Shown: positions 26,597-34,487 of the stretch, piece after piece
How the letters are laid out: each line of letters begins with the position of its first letter
Position numbering within the stretch: position 1 is the stretch's first letter
From: Microbacterium sp. M28
Lineage (GTDB): Bacteria > Actinomycetota > Actinomycetes > Actinomycetales > Microbacteriaceae
Assembly (NCBI RefSeq): GCF_025836995.1
Contig: NZ_CP107546.1
Span: 2,480,001 to 2,544,000 of the forward strand
Direction of reading: 5' to 3'
Length of the DNA: 64,000 nt
The notes under the pieces: model-generated
What the model saw: only the letters and a program-made list of their open reading frames with translations
Database searches by the model: none
What the model was told of the DNA's origin: nothing
Program-made: the position numbers and the translations under genes

Positions 26597-27814
26597 TCAC
26601 TCCACGGTGACCCGCACCTGCTCGTCGCGCGTCCCCACGGACACGGAACCGCGCCGCCCGCCCGCGACGACCTCGAACTCGCCGGCGAATGCGCGCAGCG
26701 GGATCCGGCCGTCGGCATCGGTGCGGGTCACGGCGGATCCAAGCCACCACTCGCCGCGCACGAGCCCGCGCAGGGCGTCGTAGGCCGGCTTGGCCGAGCC
26801 GTCGCGGCGGATCAGCCCGCTCGGCGCGTTCAGCCATGCGGTCGCGTCGTCGAAGCCCCAGTACGTGACCGCCGACACGGCCGGATGCTCGACGAGGGCC
26901 CGATAGTGCCGCACGATCTCGTCGGCCTGGCGCTGTTCTCCCTCCGGAGTCGACGGCCATTCGTCCACGACGTAGTCGTTGAGGTCCTCGATGTGCCGCG
27001 GCATGAGGTCGCCGGACAGCAGTGATGTCTCCGTCCAGTGCAGCGGCAGCCCGAACCGCGAGAAGCGTTCGCAGATCTCGTGCACCTGCTCCTCGCCGCG
27101 GTACCCCTTGTGCATGTGGGACTGCAGCCCGATGGCGTCGATGCGGACGCCCGACTCGAGCACCTCCTCGATCAGCCGCTCGTACTCGGGACCGAGATCG
27201 AAGTCGTTCAGGACCAGCACGGCGTCGGGACTCACCGAACGCGCCTCATCCACGGCCGCTCGGATGAACTCGACACGACCGTACTTCTCGCACAACCGGG
27301 TGATCGCGTTGCGGACGCCGTCCGGCTCGTTCTCGAAACGGGGCATGATGACGGCTTCGTTGACGATGTCCCAGGTGTCGATGAGCCCTGCGAAATCGGT
27401 CACCTCACGTCGGATGCGCTCGCGCAGCACGCGCTCGGCGTCGTCGAGCGGCAGCCGATCGACCCACGGGGCCTTGACCGTGTGCCAGACGAGAGGGTGC
27501 CCCTTGAGCCGGACGCCGTGCGCCGCCAGTTCACGCGCGCGTCGCGTCAGCTCGACGACGTCGGTGCGCCCCGGCTCCGGCTCGTACCGCCCCCAGTAGA
27601 ACGGAAGCGTCGCGGTGTCGAACAGGTCGAGCCACTGCGTGAGCAGCGCGGAGTCCGGTGCGCCGGGCGCCGTGCAGCCGAAGCCGAACTCGTGCCGCAC
27701 CTGCGCGACCGTCACGTCGTGGTCGCGCAGCGGCTGCCCCTGCGCGTCGAGCACGAGAACACGGGCATCGACGGATCGGTGCTGGTAACGCGAGGACGTC
27801 AGGATGGCGGTCAT
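26597..27814 (-). CDS. GH10 endo-1,4-beta-xylanase, apparently cytoplasmic
   Basis: A 405-residue GH10 enzyme. The acid/base Glu153 is in WDIVNEAV and the nucleophile Glu262 is in LHWTETSLLS; GHPLVWHTVKAPW (105-117) and VLNDFDLGPEYE are further family motifs. A C-terminal beta-rich tail of about 60 residues follows the barrel. The N-terminus (MTAILTSSRYQHRSVDARV) is not a signal peptide, so it should cut imported xylo-oligosaccharides rather than polymer. The ATG overlaps the stop of the DUF624 gene (ATGA); it is the last gene of the importer operon. Confidence 0.92.
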   Translation of the reverse strand: MTAILTSSRYQHRSVDARVLVLDAQGQPLRDHDVTVAQVRHEFGFGCTAPGAPDSALLTQWLDLFDTATLPFYWGRYEPEPGRTDVVELTRRARELAAHGVRLKGHPLVWHTVKAPWVDRLPLDDAERVLRERIRREVTDFAGLIDTWDIVNEAVIMPRFENEPDGVRNAITRLCEKYGRVEFIRAAVDEARSVSPDAVLVLNDFDLGPEYERLIEEVLESGVRIDAIGLQSHMHKGYRGEEQVHEICERFSRFGLPLHWTETSLLSGDLMPRHIEDLNDYVVDEWPSTPEGEQRQADEIVRHYRALVEHPAVSAVTYWGFDDATAWLNAPSGLIRRDGSAKPAYDALRGLVRGEWWLGSAVTRTDADGRIPLRAFAGEFEVVAGGRRGSVSVGTRDEQVRVTVE

Positions 27815-28494
27815 CGGGTGAACCTCGTTCTCACATCGGTTTCGACAGGTCGGGAGAGCACGCGCAGCAGCAGCGCGAACGCCCAGGCGCACAGCAGGAG
27901 GACGGCCTCGGACGTCAGCGTCACGACGGCGGCGGCCACGAACGCCAGGCACGCGAACGCGAGCGTCGTGCGCCATTGCGTGAACAGTTCGGCTGCCGCG
28001 ATGCGCATCGCATCGCGGGCGCGGAAGGAGAAGTAGGACGTCACGACGAGCAGGTGCGCCGACCACAACAGCACGAGGACGAGCAGGACCACGGCGACGG
28101 GTCGAAGGATGACCGCGCCTGGCACGGCATCCCCCGCCGTCGCGTTGACGACGAGGATGCCGGCGCCGACGAGCACGGGAGCCCACCAGACGAGGACGTC
28201 CTTCAGATTGCGCGCGAGCCCGCGCCACAGCGGCAGCGCCGGACGGAGATCCGGGTTCTCCTCCCACGCGCGCTGCGCGTACAGCGCTGCGGAGAGTGCA
28301 GGAGCCACCGGCGCCAGTGCGATCACGTAGAGCATCGGGGATGCCCCCTCCGACAGCCCCAGCGCCATCCAGGCGAGCACGGTCGGTGCGCCCAAGAGCG
28401 CGAGGAAGGCGGCGAGGACCATCCACCGGTAGACGACCGCCGCCGCCCTCGACAGATGGCTGCTGCCCACCTCATCGACCAGTCGATCCGCCAC
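27811..28494 (-). CDS. DUF624 (YesL-like) membrane protein
   Basis: 227 residues from GTG 28494, which overlaps the end of the upstream permease gene by a few bases; the longer open frame upstream is antisense or out-of-frame noise within the permease. Hydrophobic segments lie near residues 22-42, 50-70, 103-125, 130-155 and 180-215. SFRARDAMRIAAAELFTQW resembles the DUF624 amphipathic region. It is a paralogue of the protein at 5908-6510 and again sits beside LplB/LplC permeases. Confidence 0.75.
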   Translation of the reverse strand: MADRLVDEVGSSHLSRAAAVVYRWMVLAAFLALLGAPTVLAWMALGLSEGASPMLYVIALAPVAPALSAALYAQRAWEENPDLRPALPLWRGLARNLKDVLVWWAPVLVGAGILVVNATAGDAVPGAVILRPVAVVLLVLVLLWSAHLLVVTSYFSFRARDAMRIAAAELFTQWRTTLAFACLAFVAAAVVTLTSEAVLLLCAWAFALLLRVLSRPVETDVRTRFTR

Positions 28495-28496
28495 GA

Positions 28497-29408
28497 TCAG
28501 CCCTTCACCGAGCCGAGCATGACGCCCGAGACGAAGAACCGCTGCACGAACGGGTACACGCAGAGGATCGGGATGACCGTCAGGATCATCGTGACCGACT
28601 GGATGTTCGGGTTCAGATCCGCCGCGCTGCCGCCTGCCGCGGCGCTCTCGGTCGCCGTCGTGGAGGCCCCTGCGATGATGTTGCGCAGGAACAGCGTCAC
28701 GGGGAACAGCTCGTTCTTGTCCAAGTACAGGAACGCCCCGAACCAGTCGTTCCAGAACGCCACCGAGTAGAACAGGATCATCGTCGCGATCACCGCCTTC
28801 GACAGCGGCAGCACGATACGCGTGAAGATCCCGAACCAGCCGAGCCCGTCGATCTGCGCGGCCTCCTCGAGTTCGTGCGGCAGGTTCTCGAAGAACGACT
28901 TCATCACGAGCAGGTTGAACACTGAGATCGCCCCGGGGAGCACGATCGCCCACATCGTGTTCTTCATGCCGAGCGACGAGATGAGCACGTAGTTGGGCAC
29001 CAGGCCGCCGTTGAAGAACATGGTGAAGACGGCGATGCCGATGAGGACGCCTCGACCGCGCAGGTGATGCTTGGAGAGCACGTACGCGTAGGTCGTCGTG
29101 AGCGCCATCGCGATCGCGGTGCCGACGACGGTGTACAACACCGTGTTGCCGTAGTTGCGCCAGAACATCCCGTTGCCCATCACGGCCGCGTAGGTGTCGA
29201 CGTTGAATCCGACCGGCCAGAAGCTCACCTGTCCGGCCTTGATCGCGCCGGGCGAGCTGAACGACTGGGCGATCACGGTGACGAACGGATAGAGCATCGC
29301 GAGGCACACGAGCACCAGCAGCGTCGTGTTGATGATCGTGAACGCGCGGTAGCCGATCGAGTCTCTCGGGCCGGAGGTTCTGCGCGGCACCGGCGTCCGC
29401 TGGGTCAT
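28497..29408 (-). CDS. CUT1 sugar ABC permease (LplC/YtcP-type)
   Basis: 303 residues, about six membrane segments. The EAA loop is at HELEEAAQIDGLGWFGIFTR, and the C-terminus QRFFVSGVMLGSVKG is typical of the LplC group. ATG 29408 follows the upstream permease stop by two bases; the longer frame upstream is a shadow of that gene. Partner of the permease at 29411-30439. Confidence 0.93.
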   Translation of the reverse strand: MTQRTPVPRRTSGPRDSIGYRAFTIINTTLLVLVCLAMLYPFVTVIAQSFSSPGAIKAGQVSFWPVGFNVDTYAAVMGNGMFWRNYGNTVLYTVVGTAIAMALTTTYAYVLSKHHLRGRGVLIGIAVFTMFFNGGLVPNYVLISSLGMKNTMWAIVLPGAISVFNLLVMKSFFENLPHELEEAAQIDGLGWFGIFTRIVLPLSKAVIATMILFYSVAFWNDWFGAFLYLDKNELFPVTLFLRNIIAGASTTATESAAAGGSAADLNPNIQSVTMILTVIPILCVYPFVQRFFVSGVMLGSVKG

Positions 29409-29410
29409 GG

Positions 29411-30439
29411 TCACCACAGGCTCGTTCCCACCATTCGTCGGGACAGATAGTTCGCGCCGAGGACCATCACCAGGCCGATGAGAGCCTGGAAGAGTCCGAT
29501 CGCCGCGGCATAGCTGAGATTGTTCGACACGAGGCCGACACGGTAGAGATATGTCGATATGACGTCCGCCGTCGAGTACGTCAGCGGGTTGTACAGCAGC
29601 AGCACCTTCTCGAACCCGACGTTGAGGAACGCGCCGATGTTGAGGATCAGCAGGGTGATCATGGTGGGCCGGATGCCGGGAAGGGTCACGTGCCAGACCT
29701 GCTGCAGACGGTTCGCACCGTCGATGCGCGCCGCCTCGTACAGGGACTCGTCGATCGTCGTGAGCGCCGCGAGGTAGAGGATCGTGCCCCATCCGACGGT
29801 CTGCCACACCTCGGAGCCGACGTAGATCGTGCGGAACCATTCCGGACGCTGGAGGAACGGGATCGCCTCGCCGCCCATGGCCGTGATGACCTGGTTGACG
29901 GTTCCCTGCAGCGACAGCAGCTGCATGACCATGCCGACGACGATCACGACGGAGAGGAAGTGCGGCAGGTAGGAGATCGACTGCACGATCCGCTTGAACG
30001 AGCGCTTGCGCACCTCGTTGAGCAGGAGAGCCAGGATGATCGGCAGCGGGAAGGTGATCAGCAGGGTCAGACCGCCGAGGATGACGGTGTTCGCGAACAC
30101 CTGCCAGAAGGCCGGATCGTTGATGAACATCTGCACGTAGCGCAGCCCGACCCATTCCTCGCCGAAGATGCTTCCGCCCGGACGGAATCTGCGGAACGCG
30201 ATGACGTTGCCGAGCATCGGGATGTAGCGGAAGATCAGCAGGAAGATCACCGGCAGCAGCGCGAGCGCGTAGAGCTGCCAGTCGCGGCGCAGCGCCTTGC
30301 GCCAGGGTGTGCGCGCCTTGCGGCGCGAACCACGGGGCGCACGACCGGCCGTGGTGATCACGCGCGTCGTGGTCGCTCCGGGCGGAGAGTCGTTCAGCGG
30401 CGTCACCGGGACGGCCGCATCCGTCGTCGTTGAGGTCAT
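29411..30439 (-). CDS. CUT1 sugar ABC permease (LplB-type)
   Basis: 342 residues with a basic N-terminal tail (RGSRRKARTPWRKALRRDW, about residues 36-54), about six membrane segments and the EAA loop at ESLYEAARIDGANRLQQVW. It lies between the binding-protein gene and the second permease. Confidence 0.93.
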   Translation of the reverse strand: MTSTTTDAAVPVTPLNDSPPGATTTRVITTAGRAPRGSRRKARTPWRKALRRDWQLYALALLPVIFLLIFRYIPMLGNVIAFRRFRPGGSIFGEEWVGLRYVQMFINDPAFWQVFANTVILGGLTLLITFPLPIILALLLNEVRKRSFKRIVQSISYLPHFLSVVIVVGMVMQLLSLQGTVNQVITAMGGEAIPFLQRPEWFRTIYVGSEVWQTVGWGTILYLAALTTIDESLYEAARIDGANRLQQVWHVTLPGIRPTMITLLILNIGAFLNVGFEKVLLLYNPLTYSTADVISTYLYRVGLVSNNLSYAAAIGLFQALIGLVMVLGANYLSRRMVGTSLW

Positions 30440-30499
30440 GTTCGTCGTCCTTCGACGCTTTCCGGGCCGCCGACGCGATGTCGGCGACCCGGAAGCACG

Positions 30500-32176
30500 T
30501 CAGCCGTTCTGCTCCGCGAAGCGCTCGCGTGCGCCGTCGACGAGCTCGACGTAGTTCTGCATGCCTGCGGCTTCGAGCTCCGCCACATAGGCATCCCACT
30601 CCGCGAGATCGCGGTCGCCGAGGATGAACTGCAGGGTGGCGGTGCGGACGGCATCCGACAGCGGCGTCGACATCAGCGATGCCTGCTCGAGCTCGGCCTC
30701 GTCCAGCGGCGCGGGCGGGCTCGGGTCACGCGGCGTACGGGTCGACAGCACCGTGTCGATGTACTCCACGAACTGCGGCGCGTTGTAGGACTCCTTGAGC
30801 GACCGGGACTCGGTCGAGCCGGCCAGCACGTCGTTGGACCATCCCAGGTCCGTCTTGATGTCGGTCGGCGCGCCGCGGTTGATGTTGAAGTCGTCGAGCG
30901 AGAACTCGGGCTTCAGCGTGATGGTCCCGTCGGCGTCCTTCTCGTAGGTCTCCCCCTCGACGCCCCACCGAAGCATCTCGCGGGCCTCGGGGTTGTAGTA
31001 CAGCCAGTCGAGGAACTGCAGCGTCGCGAGGAAGTTCGGCGACTCGGCGATGTCGGCGCTCAGCATGAAGCCGTTCCAGAAGTTGCGCGGCTCGACGATC
31101 ATGCCGGCTTCTCCACCAGGGGGCGCGATCTGGACCAGCTCGTAGTTGCCGGCGCCTGCGGTCGCATCCAGCGCCGTCGCGAACTCGTTCACGGTGCCGT
31201 TGGAACCCGATGCGGCGAACACCTGGTTGTTGGCCATCTTCTCGGCCACGTTCGCGGCTCCACCACCGGCATCGGACGCCGTGAACGACTCGGTGTCGAG
31301 CAGACCGTCCTCCACGAGGCCGTGGAAGAACTCGACCATGTCGCGGTAGCCCTCCGAGGCGCCCGCGTATTCGAGTTCGCCCTTCTCCTCGTTCCAGATC
31401 GTGCCGTCGCCGAAGCCCCAGCCGGCCTGGGTGCCGAACGCGTGCGCGGCGTAGTTGAGCATGGACTGGCCTTCGAATCCGTCCGCCAGCGGCTGGGAGT
31501 CGGGGTACTTCGCCTTGATGAGCTCGAGGCCGGTGCGCAGGTCCTCCCACGTCTCGGGTGCGGGTGCACCGACCTCGTCGAAGACGTCCTTGCGGATCAC
31601 GAGGGAGAACACCGGCACCGAGACCTCCTGGAGGCCCGGGACCATGTAGTACTTGCCGTCGGCCTGCTTGAGACGGTCGATCATGTCGCCGAGGTCCCAT
31701 TCCTCGACGTACTTCTGGAAGTTCGGCATGTACTCGACGTAGTCACTGATCGGCAGAACGGCGCCGGAGGACACGAACGGAGCCTCTTCGCCGGTGTAGA
31801 CGAGCGGGATCACTGTGGGCGAATCACCGGCCGAGATCAGCAGACTGCGCTTCTCGGTCGCGTCGCTGAACGGGATGTGGGTCAGATCGATCGTGACGCC
31901 GGTGCGCTCCTCGATCACGTCGAAGATCTCCCAGTCATCCGTCACGGGGACCTCCGGCCAGTCGGTCCAGAGCATCGAGACGTCGATGGGCTCGGTCGCC
32001 TTGAACTGCTCGTCGGCGGCGAAGTCCTCCATCGCGCCGACGGACTGCGCCTCGATGTCGACTTCCGACGCATCGCCGCTTTCGGCGGTGCAGGCGCTCG
32101 TCGAGATGAGCGCTGCGACCACCCCCGTCGCCGCTGCTGCGCGCACCCACGCTGTCCTGCGCATTGAACGAACCAT
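30500..32176 (-). CDS. ABC transporter sugar-binding lipoprotein (LplA-type)
   Basis: 558 residues. The signal peptide has MRR near the N-terminus, a hydrophobic stretch and the lipobox STSAC, so the mature protein is a lipoprotein. LplA-like features include SMLWTDWPEVP, VTIDLTHIPFSD and the Trp-rich C-terminal lobe. The start at 32176 is supported by GAGGAG six bases upstream. First gene of the importer-DUF624-GH10 operon, with a recognisable promoter and operator upstream. The ligand is probably a xylo-oligosaccharide, inferred from GH10. Confidence 0.92.
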   Translation of the reverse strand: MVRSMRRTAWVRAAAATGVVAALISTSACTAESGDASEVDIEAQSVGAMEDFAADEQFKATEPIDVSMLWTDWPEVPVTDDWEIFDVIEERTGVTIDLTHIPFSDATEKRSLLISAGDSPTVIPLVYTGEEAPFVSSGAVLPISDYVEYMPNFQKYVEEWDLGDMIDRLKQADGKYYMVPGLQEVSVPVFSLVIRKDVFDEVGAPAPETWEDLRTGLELIKAKYPDSQPLADGFEGQSMLNYAAHAFGTQAGWGFGDGTIWNEEKGELEYAGASEGYRDMVEFFHGLVEDGLLDTESFTASDAGGGAANVAEKMANNQVFAASGSNGTVNEFATALDATAGAGNYELVQIAPPGGEAGMIVEPRNFWNGFMLSADIAESPNFLATLQFLDWLYYNPEAREMLRWGVEGETYEKDADGTITLKPEFSLDDFNINRGAPTDIKTDLGWSNDVLAGSTESRSLKESYNAPQFVEYIDTVLSTRTPRDPSPPAPLDEAELEQASLMSTPLSDAVRTATLQFILGDRDLAEWDAYVAELEAAGMQNYVELVDGARERFAEQNG

Positions 32177-32218
32177 GGTTCTCCTCTTCGAGATGGTGGC
32201 TGTGTCGCTCGCCCACTA

Positions 32219-32246
32219 AAAGTTTCGGAATATTAGGCGAGACTTT
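32219..32246. promoter_or_regulatory. Inverted-repeat operator for the second importer operon
   Basis: AAAGTTTCG and CGAGACTTT arms (one mismatch) with a ten-base spacer lie just downstream of the -10 box, where repressor binding would block initiation. The LacI protein at 25471-26487 is a candidate, though the wide spacer is unlike classic LacI sites. Confidence 0.55.
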
Positions 32247-32250
32247 CTGA

Positions 32251-32280
32251 AGCGTAGGCGGCGGGAGAATAAGTTGTCAA
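32251..32280 (-). promoter_or_regulatory. Promoter of the second importer operon
   Basis: On the minus strand, TTGACA (32275-32280) and TACGCT (32251-32256) are separated by 18 bases, a good housekeeping-sigma promoter. The transcript has a leader of about 70 bases with a GAGGAG ribosome site before the binding-protein ATG. Bases 32281-32414 hold no gene or clear signal. Confidence 0.75.
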
Positions 32281-32414
32281 TACCCACAATTGGATGATGA
32301 CGATCACGATGCGATCCCAGCTCGGAGCGGTCGCCGAAGCACCCGAGAAGTCATGACGTCTCGGGTCAGGTCCGGTCGCGGACGGTGTCCGCTCCCGGTA
32401 TGCGCGGGATTCCG

Positions 32415-33389
32415 CTAGGCGAGCAGCCGGTCGAACAGGTCGTTCATCGCCGGATCGACGCGCTGGAGCTCTGGGTGCGCGTCGTGCCAGTCGATGATCT
32501 CCCGCGCCGCGTGATGCAGCGGCGTCGTCGGAGCGAAGTCGGGCACCAGGCTGCGGATCTTCGCGTTGTCAAAGACGACGGAGTGCGCCATGTCGCCGGT
32601 GAGCTGCCCGGCGCGGTCAGGTGCCGCCTGCTCGATCGCGGCGCTGGTGGCGTAGCGGATCCTCGGCTCGGCCCCCGCGGCGCGTCCGAGGATCGAATAG
32701 ATCTCATTCCACGTGTAGACGAAATCGCTCGTGATCTGGAAGGTGTCGCCGTAGGCGAGCGGATTGCCGAGCAGCCCGACGAACCCGGCCGCGAAATCGC
32801 GCGAATGGGTGAGCGTCCACAGCGACGTGCCGTCACCGTGGACGATGATCTCGTCGCCGCGGCGGATACGGTCGATCGCGGTCCAGCCGCCGAACGCGGG
32901 GATGGTCCACTTGTCGTAGGTGTGGGAGGGACGCAGCACCGTGACCGGGAATCCGCGATCGCGATAGGCCGCAGAGAGCAGGTCCTCGCACGCGATCTTG
33001 TCGCGCGAGTACTGCCAGTACGGGTTGCGCAGCGGCGTCGACTCGGTGATCGGGAGGCGCGCGACGGGCTTCTGATAGGCCGAGGCCGAGCTGATGAACA
33101 CGTACTGTCCTGTGCGGCCCTCGAAGCGGTCGATGTCGCGTTGCACCTGGTCCGGCGTGAACGCGATCATGTCGGCGACGACGTCGAACTCGCGGCCGGC
33201 GAGAGCGGCGTCGACGGCCGCGGCATCCGAGATGTCAGCCGTGAGCACCTCGACGCCGCGTGTCGGCGCCCGTCGGGACTGCCCGCGGTTCAGCAGCGTC
33301 ACCTCCATTCCCCGCTCGGCCGCGAGCGCACTCGCCGCCGAGGAGATGATTCCGGTTCCACCGATGAACAACACCTTCGTCGCAGACAT
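32415..33389 (-). CDS. NAD-dependent epimerase/dehydratase family protein
   Basis: 324 residues, extended SDR-like. The Rossmann loop is variant (KVLFIGGTGIISSAASALAA, residues 5-24), followed by VTLLNRGQSRR. YQYSRDK-type chemistry is seen at YWQYSRDKIACED (Tyr-x3-Lys) with SSASAY upstream. It resembles chloroplast-stem-loop-binding/UDP-sugar-epimerase-like SDRs common in sugar loci. I chose ATG 33389; TAGAGT lies seven bases before it, so the transcript may be leaderless. The longer frame to 33515 lacks family similarity. Confidence 0.85.
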   Translation of the reverse strand: MSATKVLFIGGTGIISSAASALAAERGMEVTLLNRGQSRRAPTRGVEVLTADISDAAAVDAALAGREFDVVADMIAFTPDQVQRDIDRFEGRTGQYVFISSASAYQKPVARLPITESTPLRNPYWQYSRDKIACEDLLSAAYRDRGFPVTVLRPSHTYDKWTIPAFGGWTAIDRIRRGDEIIVHGDGTSLWTLTHSRDFAAGFVGLLGNPLAYGDTFQITSDFVYTWNEIYSILGRAAGAEPRIRYATSAAIEQAAPDRAGQLTGDMAHSVVFDNAKIRSLVPDFAPTTPLHHAAREIIDWHDAHPELQRVDPAMNDLFDRLLA

Positions 33390-33489
33390 GGTCAGCACTC
33401 TATCGAGCGGCGGGCACCGCCCGGCGAGTGGCACGGACATCCCCTGTCCGGGTGCCTCGTTCCGGAGTAGCGTCAGCACCGGAGGCATC

Positions 33490-34224
33490 ATGCCCAGCGC
33501 CCGCGAACTCGCCACCGCCGCCGAGAGCCACGACGGACTCTCCCCCGGCGCGTCGGAGCGCTTCGCCGGCTACGCCCTGATGAGCCTGCCGTTCCGGTCC
33601 GAGTACGTCCTCGGTCTGCGGCGGTTCCCCGTGACCTCGGTCGGCCCCGGCTACACCTCCGTCTGGCTGCGTGCTCCGGACGGCGCGTGGACCATCTACA
33701 CGACGATCGCTGCGAGCCTGTCCTGCCCGCGCTACTTCGGGAGTGCGTTGGATGCGACCTCGGTCCACGAGATCGCGGTGGACTGGACCGGCGCGTCGGC
33801 GTTCACCGTACGCATCGTGGACGACGTCGACCTGCACTGGACCGTCGCCCTCGCCGAGACGGGAATGACCCGAATGATGTCGGGCATGGCGAGCGCGCTG
33901 CCTGACGGTTTCTGGCGCAACGGCATGTTCCTGTCCGCCCTCGGCGGTGTCGCAGGACCATCGTTGCGCGCAGGCCGGATCGGCATGACGGGTCGCACGC
34001 CGAATCGTCAGCGCTTCCGGGCGAGGGTGCGGCGCATGTGGATCGTCGAGGATTCCTCGGCGTCGCTGAGAGGCCAGGATCTCGGCGAGGTCGCACCGCT
34101 GGACGAGCAGACACGCCTCGGCGACTTCTGGATGCCGCAACGCGGGATCTTCATGCTCGGAGGTGCCGAATTCGACCCCGAGGATGCCGGCGAGCACCCG
34201 CCGACGACCAAGGCGGCCGCGTGA
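33490..34224 (+). CDS. Uncharacterised protein, possibly lipocalin-like beta-rich
   Basis: 244 residues from ATG 33490, preceded by GGAGG. I do not recognise the family with confidence. The sequence is rich in beta-strand-like alternation (YTSVWLRAPDGAWTIYTTI, SAFTVRIVDDVDLHWTVALA) and ends in a segment naming no known motif (DFWMPQRGIFMLGGAEFDP). No signal peptide or membrane span. It is the last chromosomal gene before the integrated element. Confidence 0.65.
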   Translation: MPSARELATAAESHDGLSPGASERFAGYALMSLPFRSEYVLGLRRFPVTSVGPGYTSVWLRAPDGAWTIYTTIAASLSCPRYFGSALDATSVHEIAVDWTGASAFTVRIVDDVDLHWTVALAETGMTRMMSGMASALPDGFWRNGMFLSALGGVAGPSLRAGRIGMTGRTPNRQRFRARVRRMWIVEDSSASLRGQDLGEVAPLDEQTRLGDFWMPQRGIFMLGGAEFDPEDAGEHPPTTKAAA

Positions 34225-34247
34225 CCTCGTCTCAGCGGAAACGACAA

Positions 34248-34270
34248 AACCCCCGGCTTCACCGGGGGTT
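34248..34270. terminator. Terminator at left end (original tRNA-Met terminator)
   Basis: AACCCCCGG-CTTCA-CCGGGGGTT hairpin with a T-run on the minus strand (TTTTGTCG). It stands where the tRNA-Met terminator would be before element insertion, and also ends the plus-strand gene at 33490. A near-copy is at 50109-50128. Confidence 0.85.
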
Positions 34271-34276
34271 TTCATC

Positions 34277-34321
34277 TGTAGCAGGAGCGGGGCTTGAACC
34301 CGCGACCTCACGATTATGAGT
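34277..34321. repeat. attL: 45-bp copy of the tRNA-Met 3' end
   Basis: Exact direct repeat of bases 50136-50180. It contains the last 43 bases of the tRNA-Met gene (minus-strand sense: anticodon region through TPsiC arm and acceptor). Beyond base 34321 the sequence departs from the tRNA, so this is a fragment, not a second gene. It marks the left boundary of the element. Confidence 0.95.
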
Positions 34322-34427
34322 TAGATCCTGCAGTCCAGCGGGTAGTGGTTCACCTCGGTTTGCCGTGTGATTCCGCGGCAGCCGTCACGGTTGGTGACAG
34401 CTGGTTGAGGATGGTTTCAGCGGAGCT

Positions 34428-34446
34428 ACCGGCACAAAACCGGCAC
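34428..34446. repeat. Left arm-type direct repeat ACCGGCAC-N3-ACCGGCAC
   Basis: Two ACCGGCAC copies in tandem with an 11-base period, 107 bases inside attL. The same pair occurs near attR at 50045-50063. The position and symmetry fit arm-type binding sites for the element's integrase or excisionase; this is inferred. Confidence 0.6.
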
Positions 34447-34487
34447 GCCTGCACACTTTCCACCTGATGCCGCGTGATCCCAGCTTC

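Noticed and set aside
34277..34321. Second tRNA-Met gene at the left end
   Set aside because: Only the 3' 43 bases match; the D-arm and 5' acceptor are missing, so it is an attachment-site fragment.
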